Assembly (NCBI GenBank): GCA_020350825.1 | Contig: CP070724.1 | Span: 737,789 to 801,788, forward strand | Reading direction: 5' to 3' | From: Thermoplasmatales archaeon | Lineage (GTDB): Archaea; Thermoplasmatota; E2; DHVEG-1 | Length of the DNA: 64,000 nt | Shown here: positions 34,557 to 43,965 of the stretch, one piece after another | How the letters are laid out: each line of letters begins with the position of its first letter | Numbering within the stretch: position 1 is the first letter of the stretch | Program-made: the position numbers and the translations under genes | Notes under the pieces: generated by a model | What the model saw: only the letters and a program-made list of their open reading frames with translations | Told to the model about the DNA's origin: nothing | Database searches by the model: none

Positions 34557-35831
34557 TTATGAACCTCTGTGATGTAGTTTAGGTGCAGCAATAAACGTTA
34601 AGCCTTTCTCGGTCAGTGCTCTAGCGGTATTGTTAATAGTCTCGTGCTTGTCCAAGTAATTTTGGATTAAAGCTGGCATGAGCCCCTTCTCATTTATATC
34701 TATTTTAGGAAGGAAATAGTCAAGAATATCGGAAGGATGTTCTCGTTTCTCCTCCACTGCAATTTCTCCTCCTTCATGTTTAGCACTAATATTCTTCACC
34801 TTTGAAGCAATCTCTACAAGCTCATCCCTTCTATCATAGGGCTGAATCACGATACTTTTCCATGTTTCAAGAATGTGATGTTCGAACCGAACGAATTCTT
34901 CCAATCCAAGAGATCTCCTTATGTCGCTGCTCATTTCTATTGTTACATTGTTTACAGAATTTGAGAAATTGAATCCTATTAGTGATGTAGAACCATCCTC
35001 TCTTGAAAATAGCCGTGCTGCCATAAGTGTCCAAAATACTGAATATGGATTATCGTTGCCCATAAAAACAGAAACCTTGAACTCGACATCTATCCCAACT
35101 TTGTGTAAAAGGTAGGCTAGAAGTATAGTACCAGGATTAATATTAAGAACTTGCTTCACACCATAGTTGGTATAATAGTAAAGGAACTCATTTACCCACT
35201 TAATTGGATAATCGTTCGGTTGGCCAACTCCTCCAAAATAACCCGTAATCGTTTCTGGTCCACCTAAATGAACGTTGGTCCCGTCAGTACCCTTCGTATC
35301 AAGTGTTTCACACCAACTTGCCCCAATAATTTGCATAGCCGCTGTTACTGCCAATAAGTCGTCGTCCTCTTCCTGTTCCTTCATACACCGTACCCGTATA
35401 AAACGACCTGGCATTAACTCTCCATTTTCAACAGCCTGTCGAGCTTGTTTCATAAAAGAAGGAAAGTACTGGCAAGCGCTTATTTCTAAGGTAACTGCAA
35501 AATCCTCGTTGAAATCTATTTCCTCCACTTTGTCACCCAGAATCTTTTTTCGGTATTCATCAACAGTAATGAAATTTCCCTTGTCTCTTTGCTCTATAAG
35601 CCACTTTAGATCTTCTAAGTAGGGAGAGTCATTCTCCCTCAATCTTGCCATTAAATTCTCTATCTTGCTTGCTTTTCTGGCCTTTCGGTTTATCTCCTCA
35701 GATCCGCCATATTTTTCAATCACAGTCAAAAGATTATTGACTATCTTGTTCGCTGGATCCATCAAAAAAGCGTTTATTTCATCTAGCCTTTTAGCTTCTA
35801 TAGCTAGCTTGCTTCGAATATCCATAGACAC
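34557..35831 (-). CDS. Unrecognised 424-aa protein, coupled to hom
   Basis: I do not recognise this family. It is soluble, with an acidic, helical N-terminal third (EINRKARKASKIENLMARLR). The central region looks like a TIM-barrel-type enzyme: FAVTLEISACQYFPSFMKQA, GASWCETLDTKGTDGTNVHL, GGPETITGYFGGVGQPNDYP, VLNINPGTILLAYLLHKVGI, FKVSVFMGNDNPYSVFWTLM, SLIGFNFSNSVNNVTIEM. The many conserved-looking Gly, Asn, Asp and Cys residues suggest an active site. Its stop is 2 bp from hom, so the two are almost surely co-expressed. It could act on homoserine, aspartate semialdehyde or a related compound, but this is only context. Confidence 0.7.
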   Translation of the reverse strand: MSMDIRSKLAIEAKRLDEINAFLMDPANKIVNNLLTVIEKYGGSEEINRKARKASKIENLMARLRENDSPYLEDLKWLIEQRDKGNFITVDEYRKKILGDKVEEIDFNEDFAVTLEISACQYFPSFMKQARQAVENGELMPGRFIRVRCMKEQEEDDDLLAVTAAMQIIGASWCETLDTKGTDGTNVHLGGPETITGYFGGVGQPNDYPIKWVNEFLYYYTNYGVKQVLNINPGTILLAYLLHKVGIDVEFKVSVFMGNDNPYSVFWTLMAARLFSREDGSTSLIGFNFSNSVNNVTIEMSSDIRRSLGLEEFVRFEHHILETWKSIVIQPYDRRDELVEIASKVKNISAKHEGGEIAVEEKREHPSDILDYFLPKIDINEKGLMPALIQNYLDKHETINNTARALTEKGLTFIAAPKLHHRGS

Positions 35832-36032
35832 GTACTATTCCCCCTATGTAATACAATTTTTTGTCGGGTAAAACAAATAAAACAGCGCTATAAATAATGT
35901 TTGATTTTGTAATTTATAGGGGCTATATGACCTATTGTTCTTCCATCTAATATAAGAAATATCATTTGTTATAATAGTTTACAAATCAAAAAAAATAATT
36001 CACAGAAGATATTGAAGATTGTTAAAAAAAAA

Positions 36033-37235
36033 TTACCTAAGTCTTTTTTTCATAAATTTTTCTAATTTTTCAAATGCTTTCTCCAATGTTTCCATTTGTG
36101 GAAGAATAACAGCTCTAAAGTGACCTTTACCATAAGTAGAGCAAAAACCAGAACCGTGTACGACTAAAACGTGCGCTTCATGTAAGAGGTCCAAAACAAA
36201 TTCTTTGTCGTCTTTCCAAAGCCTTTTTTCCATTGCTTCAATCTTTGGAAATATGTAAAATGCTCCATCTGGCTTAGCGGTAGAGATGCCTTCTATTTCA
36301 TTAAGTCTTTTATATGAGAAATCCCGACGTTTTCTTAATTTTTGGTTCACCTTTTCAATATGATCCTGCGGACCTTTTAATCCCTGAATACAAGCAAGTT
36401 GACAAACAGAATTTGCACATAATCGGGAACGAGCTATGCGCATGAATGCATCTTGTATTTCATCAAGTTCTCCAGAATGATGAAACATAACATATCCAAT
36501 ACGCCAACCTGGTACAAGATATACTTTGGAAAAACCATTGAAAGTTATAATTGGGACATCTTTAGCAAGGGTTGCAGTTGCATATTGTTTACCATCAAAT
36601 GTTATATCATCATATATTTCATCAGAGATAACCGGGACTTGATACTCACCTGCAATATCAAGAATTTCTTTTATTACCTTTTTTGAATACAAAGCCCCTG
36701 TTGGATTATTTGGGTTAATAACGACAATGCCTTTAGTGTGCTTTGATATCTTTTTGCGAATATCATTTACATCTGGTTGCCATCCACATTCCTCAACGCA
36801 ATGATATGCTATTGGTTCTGCACCATTAAAACGAGTAATTAATGTATATTGTGGATATGTAGGTCCAGGTATCAAAAGTTCATCGCTAGTATTAAGTGAT
36901 GCATTAAGAAGAATCTGCAGTGATTCTGTTACTCCTGTGGTAATACAAATATCATCAACTTTATAATCCATATTATTTCTTTTATGTTCGCGATTAACTA
37001 TGGCATCTCTGAGTTCCAAATAACCTTCAGAAGGAGCATAACCGTTATTACCTTCATTTGCAACTTTATAAAGAGTATCTTTCATATGTTGTGGAGTGTC
37101 AAAATCATATTTGTTTGGATCTCCAATATTAAGATGTAAAACTTCTATGCCTTTTTTTTCTAAGTCTTTTGCAGGCAACACTACATCTCTAATAGCATAA
37201 GAAATCCCTTGAGAGCGTTTCGAAGCTTTTATCAT
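36033..37235 (-). CDS. Class I/II aminotransferase (alanine-type)
   Basis: This protein of about 400 aa has GISYAIRDVVLPAKDLEKKG, LNIGDPNKYDFDTPQHM, NPNNPTGALYSKKVIKEIL, VISDEIYDDITFDGKQ and the lysine motif FNGFSKVYLVPGWRIGYVMF. It resembles archaeal alanine aminotransferases more than the aspartate type at 30.5 kb. The frame extends 11 codons further, but MIKASKRSQGISYAIRDV is the usual start. It is monocistronic. Role: transamination linked to pyruvate. Confidence 0.9.
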   Translation of the reverse strand: MIKASKRSQGISYAIRDVVLPAKDLEKKGIEVLHLNIGDPNKYDFDTPQHMKDTLYKVANEGNNGYAPSEGYLELRDAIVNREHKRNNMDYKVDDICITTGVTESLQILLNASLNTSDELLIPGPTYPQYTLITRFNGAEPIAYHCVEECGWQPDVNDIRKKISKHTKGIVVINPNNPTGALYSKKVIKEILDIAGEYQVPVISDEIYDDITFDGKQYATATLAKDVPIITFNGFSKVYLVPGWRIGYVMFHHSGELDEIQDAFMRIARSRLCANSVCQLACIQGLKGPQDHIEKVNQKLRKRRDFSYKRLNEIEGISTAKPDGAFYIFPKIEAMEKRLWKDDKEFVLDLLHEAHVLVVHGSGFCSTYGKGHFRAVILPQMETLEKAFEKLEKFMKKRLR

Positions 37236-37361
37236 AAATATCAAAAATCGGACATATGAAATCAACATAAATAGTTGATGGTCGATTTAAGTAAAATTAA
37301 TATTAAAAGTAAAAAATTTCTCATATGTATTCAAAAATTAGTAATACACTCTCAAATTATA

Positions 37362-38165
37362 CTAAAGATCTTCTTTTACAATGCATTTAAACATGTTTTT
37401 ATCTTTTAAATATTGTATATTTTCACTGACAAAGATTGAAGAGCCGTTTTTCTTTTTATGAATCGTTTTTAAATTAATTTCCCCCTGTTTTTTTATTTTG
37501 AATATTTTATCTTTAAAATCTTTTTTGGTCTCAAGATAATCAAAATCTGAGAGTTTTAGCGAAAGCATCTCATCTTTTTTATAACCTAATTTCTCATACA
37601 TGTTCTTATCACAATCGACGATGTTGGCGTTTTCATCGAAGATATACATAGCGTTAAATTCTTCTTCAGTCAACTTGTCCATGGTTCTTTTCCTAGATTG
37701 TTTGTATTTGAATTTTTCCAGTTCATTAAGAACATCACGCATTCTTTCTTTCATATCTAATAATTCTTTATTTAATTCTTTAATTTTTTCTTCTGCTTCT
37801 TCTTTTGCTTTAATAGTTTCTTCAAATATCTCGCTTTTTTTCACACCTACTTTATGTATTGCTAATTTCAAGCTAACCATAACTCTTTTTAAAGAATTTG
37901 TTAGTTTATTCACCTCAAATATCTCGCTTTTTTCCATTTCAACTTCGAGATTACCCCTACTTCTCTCATCAATATTTTTTGTTAATTTCTCCAATGATCT
38001 AGAGATAAAATAAGACATGATAAGTGAAACAAAGAATGTAACTAAAACAATAAGTCCAAGAAATGCAGTTGCAATTTCAAAACCTTGAAAACCTCCAATT
38101 ATTGCAACAGGTATCATAGAAATTGCAAGACACATAATTATCAATAAAGCCCTTAATCTCATCAT
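37362..38165 (-). CDS. Membrane PAS-domain sensor protein
   Basis: This 267-aa protein has two N-terminal membrane helices (LRALLIIMCLAISMIPVAII; ATAFLGLIVLVTFFVSLIMS). A HAMP-like segment (SRSLEKLTKNIDERSRGNLE) follows, then a long coiled coil (EETIKAKEEAEEKIKELNKE) and a C-terminal PAS domain (FNAMYIFDENANIVDCDKNM, KKNGSSIFVSENIQYLKDK). No kinase or output domain is present. It starts 1 bp after the histidine-kinase stop, so it is co-translated and probably a sensory partner of that kinase. Confidence 0.8.
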   Translation of the reverse strand: MMRLRALLIIMCLAISMIPVAIIGGFQGFEIATAFLGLIVLVTFFVSLIMSYFISRSLEKLTKNIDERSRGNLEVEMEKSEIFEVNKLTNSLKRVMVSLKLAIHKVGVKKSEIFEETIKAKEEAEEKIKELNKELLDMKERMRDVLNELEKFKYKQSRKRTMDKLTEEEFNAMYIFDENANIVDCDKNMYEKLGYKKDEMLSLKLSDFDYLETKKDFKDKIFKIKKQGEINLKTIHKKKNGSSIFVSENIQYLKDKNMFKCIVKEDL

Positions 38166-38166
38166 T

Positions 38167-39576
38167 TCACCTTTTTAAAACTTCTTTTTCACTTACATCA
38201 TTAGAAGTATAATCCCCAAAAATTTTACTAATATTTGTCTTAAATTCGTCTGCAATCAAATCATTGAATATATTTAGCTCTTTTAATGAATCGATATACT
38301 TAAATAGATCATACCGTCCAATCGCGTTTTTGTTTTTTAAATCATTAAATTCAACAATTCCCATCGGCCCTAACAATAAAATAAATTCTTCTTTTAATTC
38401 CTTTTCTATTTCTGTTTTTAATGAGAAAAGCACCTTTATCGGTTCAATTTCCTTTACAGGTTTAAGTGGAACTGTAAAAAAGAAAGTGCTACCTTGACCC
38501 AAAATGCTTTCAATCCAAATTTTTCCTTTTTGCGATTCGACTATTCCTCGACAAATTGCAAGTCCCAAACCTGTTCCCTCATATTTTCTATTCAGCGTCT
38601 CTTCGATTTGATAAAAAGGCTCAAAAACTCTTACTTGGTCCTGAGGGAGCATACCTATACCATAGTCTTTAACACTAAACAAAATATGATCTTTTTTAGG
38701 AATAACGTTTATTTCAATTTCACTATTGTTTTTAGAAAATTTTATTGCATTATGTATAAGATTTCTCAAAACCTGACTAAATCGATCAGGATCTACCTCT
38801 ATTATTGGTATAGGACCAATGTTTGAGGTAAGTTTTATGTTTTTTTCTTTTGCAAAACCTTTCATTAGACCAATTGTTTCTTCGACTGTTACTTTTAGAT
38901 TCATTTTCCTGAAATTAAATTTTAATCTAGCGGCTTCTATTCTTGAGATTTCCAAAAAATCCTCTATCATCTTATTTAATCGTTCAGTATTTTTTAGTAC
39001 GATGCGAAGACTTGCTTTCTGTTTTTCTGTGAGTTTTCCAAAAAATTGCTGCTGTAGCATTTGAATTTGTGCCTTCAATGGAGTAATTGGTGTTTTCAGT
39101 TCATGAGAGGTTATATTTAGGAACTCTGATTTTATTTTATCTAATTGCTTTCTTTCTTCCTCCATCTTCCCCAATGTAATGGCACTCATATTTAAGGCAT
39201 CACCTAATTTTGCTATCTCGTCATTTGTTTTGATATCTGTCCGTACGTTAAAGTTTCCTTTTTCAATTTCTTGTGCTACCTTATGTAACTGCTTAATGGG
39301 TTTTGTTATAGAGCGTGAGATAAAAAATCCTACAATCCCCATATTTATAGCTATAAGAGTTATTATCAACATAGTGGCTGTATCAAGTAATAAAATTTGT
39401 TCTGCAAAAATCTCTTGATCGGAACTAAGAAGAGAAAATGAAATTGAATAGAAATAATAAATACCTATCGAGGGAGCAGCTATTCCAACAATCAAAAAAA
39501 GGAGGGTTATCTTTCTGCTTAACTTACTAAACAAGAACTTCTGTAAGTCAAATGGCTCCTCATCCACGCCTAACAT
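38167..39576 (-). CDS. HAMP sensor histidine kinase
   Basis: This 469-aa protein has two membrane helices (about residues 24-45 and 63-87), a HAMP domain (SRSITKPIKQLHKVAQEIEK), HisKA with the phospho-acceptor His158 in NITSHELKTPITPL, and HATPase_c boxes (NLIHNAIKFS; VKDYGIGMLP; YEGTGLGLAICRGIV). The extra C-terminal 80 residues are helical. No response-regulator gene is adjacent; the downstream PAS protein is. The short extracytoplasmic loop gives little hint of the signal. Confidence 0.9.
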   Translation of the reverse strand: MLGVDEEPFDLQKFLFSKLSRKITLLFLIVGIAAPSIGIYYFYSISFSLLSSDQEIFAEQILLLDTATMLIITLIAINMGIVGFFISRSITKPIKQLHKVAQEIEKGNFNVRTDIKTNDEIAKLGDALNMSAITLGKMEEERKQLDKIKSEFLNITSHELKTPITPLKAQIQMLQQQFFGKLTEKQKASLRIVLKNTERLNKMIEDFLEISRIEAARLKFNFRKMNLKVTVEETIGLMKGFAKEKNIKLTSNIGPIPIIEVDPDRFSQVLRNLIHNAIKFSKNNSEIEINVIPKKDHILFSVKDYGIGMLPQDQVRVFEPFYQIEETLNRKYEGTGLGLAICRGIVESQKGKIWIESILGQGSTFFFTVPLKPVKEIEPIKVLFSLKTEIEKELKEEFILLLGPMGIVEFNDLKNKNAIGRYDLFKYIDSLKELNIFNDLIADEFKTNISKIFGDYTSNDVSEKEVLKR

Positions 39577-39662
39577 CCCATCCTGAACATATGTGACCTT
39601 TAACTAAGCTCACTTTATACTCTAATGAGTTTTTGCGTATAAAGTTTTTATGTGTAAAATGA

Positions 39663-39806
39663 TTAGATTTTTCCTATACGACATTGATTGCATACACCGT
39701 GTTCTTCATCAAAACAACTAGTACACACAAGTTTTCCACATATATGGCAAGTAAACATAGCACAAGGTTTTCCGCATATGCTACAGAGACCGAGTAAATC
39801 AGTCAT
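39663..39806 (-). CDS. Small Cys-rich zinc-finger protein (47 aa)
   Basis: ATG at 39806 opens MTDLLGLCSICGKPCAMFTC, then HICGKLVCTSCFDEEHGVCN and QCRIGKI, ending at 39663. Ten cysteines and two histidines in CxxC pairs suggest two interleaved zinc sites, like an orphan B-box or ZZ-type finger. It starts 6 bp after the HTH regulator stop, with GGTGATTAAAA upstream, so the two genes form an operon. It may bridge the regulator and a partner. Confidence 0.75.
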   Translation of the reverse strand: MTDLLGLCSICGKPCAMFTCHICGKLVCTSCFDEEHGVCNQCRIGKI

Positions 39807-39812
39807 TTTTAA

Positions 39813-40514
39813 TCACCTTCCTAATGAAATAAGTTTTTTCTTTAATTCATCCAATGGAATATTTATTACAATAAGTGGCATATTCTCTTTTTCCGCAAGT
39901 TGTATTGCTAGAGGATCGACTGCACCTGGTTGATGATAAACGACAATTGATGGTTTAACAGGATGAATCCTAATTGCAATCATAGGGCTTCTTCCATATT
40001 TTATATTTGTAAAAATCAAAGCTCTTTCAGTACTCCATCCATAAAGATTTGGATAACCTGCAGAGCTTATTGTCTTAATTGTCTCGATACCATCTATTAA
40101 CGTGAATCCCTTCACATTTTTTCTATTATCAATAGCTTTTGTGGTTAATAGATTACCACCAATTTCTTCAATAAATTTTTTAATAGGTATTGAATATGGA
40201 TATTCCATAATATCCAATACACCCTCCTGGTTTTTGGCAATAAATTGATATTTTCTTATTATTTTGCTATTGTTTTTCTTTACATCTATCTTTAAAAAGG
40301 CCTCGATTATCCTTTTCACAGCCTGTATACCAGGTGATTTTCTCCTTCCTGATTCATAATCACTTATTACACTGGGAGATAAATTTAAAAAATCAGCCAG
40401 TTCAGTTTGCGAGATATCAAATGCAGTACGCCATTTTTTTATAGTCTGACCTGGTTTAGAACTTAAAGTAATTTCTCCAGCTATCTTTTCGGCCAATACA
40501 TCTTTAACATTCAT
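39813..40514 (-). CDS. XRE-type HTH transcription regulator (COG1709-like)
   Basis: This 233-aa protein has an HTH at about residues 25-75 (TIKKWRTAFDISQTELADFL, NLSPSVISDYESGRRKSPGI), followed by a large C-terminal domain (YQFIAKNQEGVLDIMEYPYS, GRSPMIAIRIHPVKPSIVVY, EKENMPLIVINIPLDELKKK). This is the layout of a conserved euryarchaeal regulator family. Two inverted repeats upstream (40531-40570) suggest autoregulation. The ligand is unknown. Confidence 0.85.
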   Translation of the reverse strand: MNVKDVLAEKIAGEITLSSKPGQTIKKWRTAFDISQTELADFLNLSPSVISDYESGRRKSPGIQAVKRIIEAFLKIDVKKNNSKIIRKYQFIAKNQEGVLDIMEYPYSIPIKKFIEEIGGNLLTTKAIDNRKNVKGFTLIDGIETIKTISSAGYPNLYGWSTERALIFTNIKYGRSPMIAIRIHPVKPSIVVYHQPGAVDPLAIQLAEKENMPLIVINIPLDELKKKLISLGR

Positions 40515-40530
40515 GGAATATCATAGCCTC

Positions 40531-40570
40531 AACATTGATATGTTCAACTACTATCTATGTCGATAGACAT
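40531..40570. promoter_or_regulatory. Two inverted repeats upstream of the HTH regulator
   Basis: AACATTGATATGTT (40531-40544) and ATGTCGATAGACAT (40557-40570) are both 5-bp inverted repeats around a 4-bp centre. They lie between a TATA-like stretch (about 40575-40592, minus strand) and the ATG at 40514, where a repressor would overlap the start of transcription. Confidence 0.5.
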
Positions 40571-40757
40571 ATCGGCAATATATAAAAATATATCTAAAAT
40601 GGGATAGGTTGAAAATCTTATCAATTAACTCCAGAAAATACTTGAAAAACCAATACATATAAATTTGACTGGGGAAAACCATAACCGAAACAGCGTTAAT
40701 CTCATTTTTTATATCGTTATCACAATCCACTTTTGGCTGAAGGCCTTTATATCTTGC

Positions 40758-41000
40758 CTAATAAAACCAATCTGATCCATAATTCAATTCCCACTGAACG
40801 CCGTAAATCTCACTATTATCATTTCGTTCAGATATCTCGCATTTCTCTGGAATACTGAACTCGTTTTCAAATGCAATTGCTATTCCAAAAATAAATATGG
40901 TAAAAGACAATACTAAATTTATCGCAGTAATTTTCTTACCTATGGTGTACCCTATTATATTTATCCTATATTTCTCATATAAAGGTCTTGTCCTATTCAA
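40758..41000 (-). CDS. Small membrane protein (80 aa), uncertain
   Basis: The frame gives a basic N-terminus (MNRTRPLYEKYRINIIGYTI), one membrane helix (AINLVLSFTIFIFGIAIAFE), and a polar extracytoplasmic tail (RNDNSEIYGVQWELNYGSDW). The topology is sensible for a single-pass protein. It has no neighbours on its strand and no clear ribosome binding site. No family recognised. Confidence 0.4.
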   Translation of the reverse strand: MNRTRPLYEKYRINIIGYTIGKKITAINLVLSFTIFIFGIAIAFENEFSIPEKCEISERNDNSEIYGVQWELNYGSDWFY

Positions 41001-41066
41001 AATAATTTGTCGAGATAATTGTTAGGATAAAACTTTAAACCTTTTTTACATTCCTGACAAGTCAAC

Positions 41067-43802
41067 ATGATAGACGCGCTACTTAAACAAGAATGCAACT
41101 TGCAATTCTTCCATAATAATGGATATATACGCAAGAAGTGTAGATCTTGCGGAGGGTATTTTTGGACGTTAGATAGCAGTGCAGAACTTTGTGGAGATCA
41201 ACCATGCGTAGAATTTAACTTTATCGACAATCCTATCACAAAAAAATCTTTCTCTCTTCCAGAGGTTCGAGAAAGTTTTTTATCCTTTTTTGAAAGGCAA
41301 AATCATTCTAGAGTTAATTATCCAGAAATAGGAGATCGCTGTCCGGTTATCGCACGATGGCGCTCTGACATTTATCTAACAATTGCATCAATTGCAGATT
41401 TCCAGCCACATGTAACTTCTGGTGAAGTACCACCACCAGCAAATCCATTAGTAGTATCACAACCGTGCATCCGATTGAATGATCTCGAAGAAGTAGGAAG
41501 GAGTGGTCGTCATCTCACAATGTTTGAAATGATGGGGCATCATGCATTTAATAAAAATATAGATGAAATATATTGGAAAGAAGAAACAGTTGCTTATTGT
41601 GATGAGTTTTTCAGAAAAAACATTGGCGTTCCGAGTGAGATGATAAAGTACAAGGAGCAATTATGGGTTGGTGGAGGAAATGCAGGTCCATGCCTTGAAG
41701 TAATTGCTGGGGGTCTTGAGATTGCAACGCTTGTCTTTATGAACATGAAGGAAGATGAAAGTGGAGAAATAACTATAGAAGGAAAAAAATACGCGCAAAA
41801 TCCATTAAACATAGTTGACACGGGTTACGGTCTAGAAAGAATAGCTTGGTACACTAAAGGCACTCCAACCATTTATGAAAGTGTATTTCCAGAAATTGTA
41901 GACTTTCTGTTAGAAAATACCAAGGACGATTTTGAGATGGCAAATGTTTACGCTTTAGCTGACCATTCAAAATGCCTTGCATTTATGCTTGGGGATGGTA
42001 TAGTCCCATCAAATGTCAAAGCTGGTTATCTTGCTAGACTTATAATCCGAAGATCACTTCGTTTTCTAGAAAAATTGGAACTTAGTGTTTCGTTGAAAGA
42101 ACTAGTAGATTTACAACTGAAATTACTTGGAAAGGAATTTCCTTCATTAATACAAAGAAAAAATCAAGTTAATGAAATTTTAGATATGGAAACAAAAAGA
42201 TTTTTTAAAACTCTTTCTAAAGGAAAAGGATTAGTTAAAAGAATTCTCAAAGAGAAAGAAACCATTGATAAAAATGAGCTTATTATCTTGTATGACACAC
42301 ACGGTATGCCTCCAGATGTAGTAAGAAATATCGCCAAAAAAGAGGGAATAAAAGTTACTATCCCAAAGAATTTTGACTCAATGATTGCAGAATTACATTC
42401 ACACGAAAAAAAGGAAGAAACAAAGCATGAAATAAAAACAGTTCTTCCAGAAACTAAATCTATATACTACGAGGATCACTATTCCAAGGAATTTGATGCC
42501 AAAGTATTATGGAAAAACGATACTGACAATGGAACTAAAGTTATACTTGATAAAACCACATTCTATCCCGATGGTGGGGGCCAACCAGGAGACATAGGAG
42601 TTCTTTCTTCAGATAAAAAGCAAGTATTTGTTAAATTGGTTGAAAAAGAGGGTAATTCTATATTACACATTATTGATGATGATTTGGAAATCGGAGAGAA
42701 GGTACATGGAAAAATAGATTGGGATCACCGTTATTCATTAATGAAACATCACACTGGAACTCATGTTGTAAATGGGGCTCTCAGAAAACTATTTGGAGAA
42801 CACATATGGCAGGCAGGTTCGCAATTAGGTGTAAATGAGGCTCGTTTTGATTTCTCGCACTACAAATCGATTTCTGAACAAGAAATAAAAGAAATTGAAA
42901 ATTTGACAAACGAATTTATCAAACAAGAGATTCCAGTAGAGAAAAAAGTAATGACAAGAAACGACGCAGAAAGAACTTATGGTTTTAGACTATATCAAGG
43001 AGGAGTGCCCCCAGGAAATAAAATACGTGTTCTGAATATTCCAGGAATAGATGTTGAGGCTTGTGGTGGAACACATTTAAACAACATAAAAGAAGTTGAA
43101 AAAATTCGTATTTTAAAGACAGAACGAATTCAAGATGGCGTAAATCGAATTATTTTTGCGGCGGGGAAGATGGTTGATGCCTATCAAAAAGAAGAAAACG
43201 AACTTTATAAAAAAATTGTAAAAAATCTTGGTAAAGTTTATGAGATAAAAGAGCAGAAAAATGTTACTAATGAATTAAAGGATGCAAGTAAATTACTCTC
43301 TGTATCAATGGATCAACTCGATAAAACAATAAAACGATTTTTAAAAGAAATTGGAAAAAAAGAAAAAACAATTGTAATTGATCTTACTGAAGCGTGCAAA
43401 CATTTATTTAATGAATGGAAAAATGTACAGAAAAAGAAAAAGAAAGTTTCTTCAGATGAAATTGACCTTTTGAAGAGTCAAGCTGCAACAATTTCTGGAA
43501 CTCGGATAAAAGTAATCACGGGATTAACCGAATTTGATTCAATTGCTACTGCTGGAACAATAACTAATGAAGAAGGGTATGTAGCGCATATCTATGATGG
43601 GAAAAAATTAACATCCTCTGCCTCTGAAAATGTGGATATTGACTTAAGAGAAATTGCACCTGAAATAGGTAAAATTCTAGGGGGAAGTGGCGGTGGAAAT
43701 AAAAAACTTACACAATGCGGTGGACCCAAGAAAAACAATATTAAAGAAGCTTTAGCGTTAGCTAAGAAAATGACTATTAAATTATTAACTAGAGATTTAT
43801 AA
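41067..43802 (+). CDS. alaS: Alanyl-tRNA synthetase (archaeal type)
   Basis: This 911-aa enzyme has the archaeal N-terminal extension with a Cys pair (KKCRSCGGYFWT), the catalytic core (FSLPEVRESFLSFFERQNHS, CIRLNDLEEVGRSGRHLTMF, GNAGPCLEVIAGGLEIATLV), the editing domain HHTGTHVVNGALRKLFGEHI and the zinc motif CGGTHLNNIKEVEKIRI, and the C-terminal domain ending GGSGGGNKKLTQCGG. It charges tRNA-Ala and hydrolyses mischarged Ser/Gly. All editing histidines are present. It is monocistronic with an AT-rich upstream region. Confidence 0.95.
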   Translation: MIDALLKQECNLQFFHNNGYIRKKCRSCGGYFWTLDSSAELCGDQPCVEFNFIDNPITKKSFSLPEVRESFLSFFERQNHSRVNYPEIGDRCPVIARWRSDIYLTIASIADFQPHVTSGEVPPPANPLVVSQPCIRLNDLEEVGRSGRHLTMFEMMGHHAFNKNIDEIYWKEETVAYCDEFFRKNIGVPSEMIKYKEQLWVGGGNAGPCLEVIAGGLEIATLVFMNMKEDESGEITIEGKKYAQNPLNIVDTGYGLERIAWYTKGTPTIYESVFPEIVDFLLENTKDDFEMANVYALADHSKCLAFMLGDGIVPSNVKAGYLARLIIRRSLRFLEKLELSVSLKELVDLQLKLLGKEFPSLIQRKNQVNEILDMETKRFFKTLSKGKGLVKRILKEKETIDKNELIILYDTHGMPPDVVRNIAKKEGIKVTIPKNFDSMIAELHSHEKKEETKHEIKTVLPETKSIYYEDHYSKEFDAKVLWKNDTDNGTKVILDKTTFYPDGGGQPGDIGVLSSDKKQVFVKLVEKEGNSILHIIDDDLEIGEKVHGKIDWDHRYSLMKHHTGTHVVNGALRKLFGEHIWQAGSQLGVNEARFDFSHYKSISEQEIKEIENLTNEFIKQEIPVEKKVMTRNDAERTYGFRLYQGGVPPGNKIRVLNIPGIDVEACGGTHLNNIKEVEKIRILKTERIQDGVNRIIFAAGKMVDAYQKEENELYKKIVKNLGKVYEIKEQKNVTNELKDASKLLSVSMDQLDKTIKRFLKEIGKKEKTIVIDLTEACKHLFNEWKNVQKKKKKVSSDEIDLLKSQAATISGTRIKVITGLTEFDSIATAGTITNEEGYVAHIYDGKKLTSSASENVDIDLREIAPEIGKILGGSGGGNKKLTQCGGPKKNNIKEALALAKKMTIKLLTRDL

Positions 43803-43965
43803 GGAGGGAACGAGATTTGTTACTTTTACTGTTAAAAAATAATGATTTAATTCTTTTGGATTTAAAATTTAGAATATTACAAAGATATATTGATGTATTT
43901 ACTAATATAACTAACGACAAGTTTTGTTAAAAATGGTTGTTATTGATTGCAATTAGGGGGAAAAA

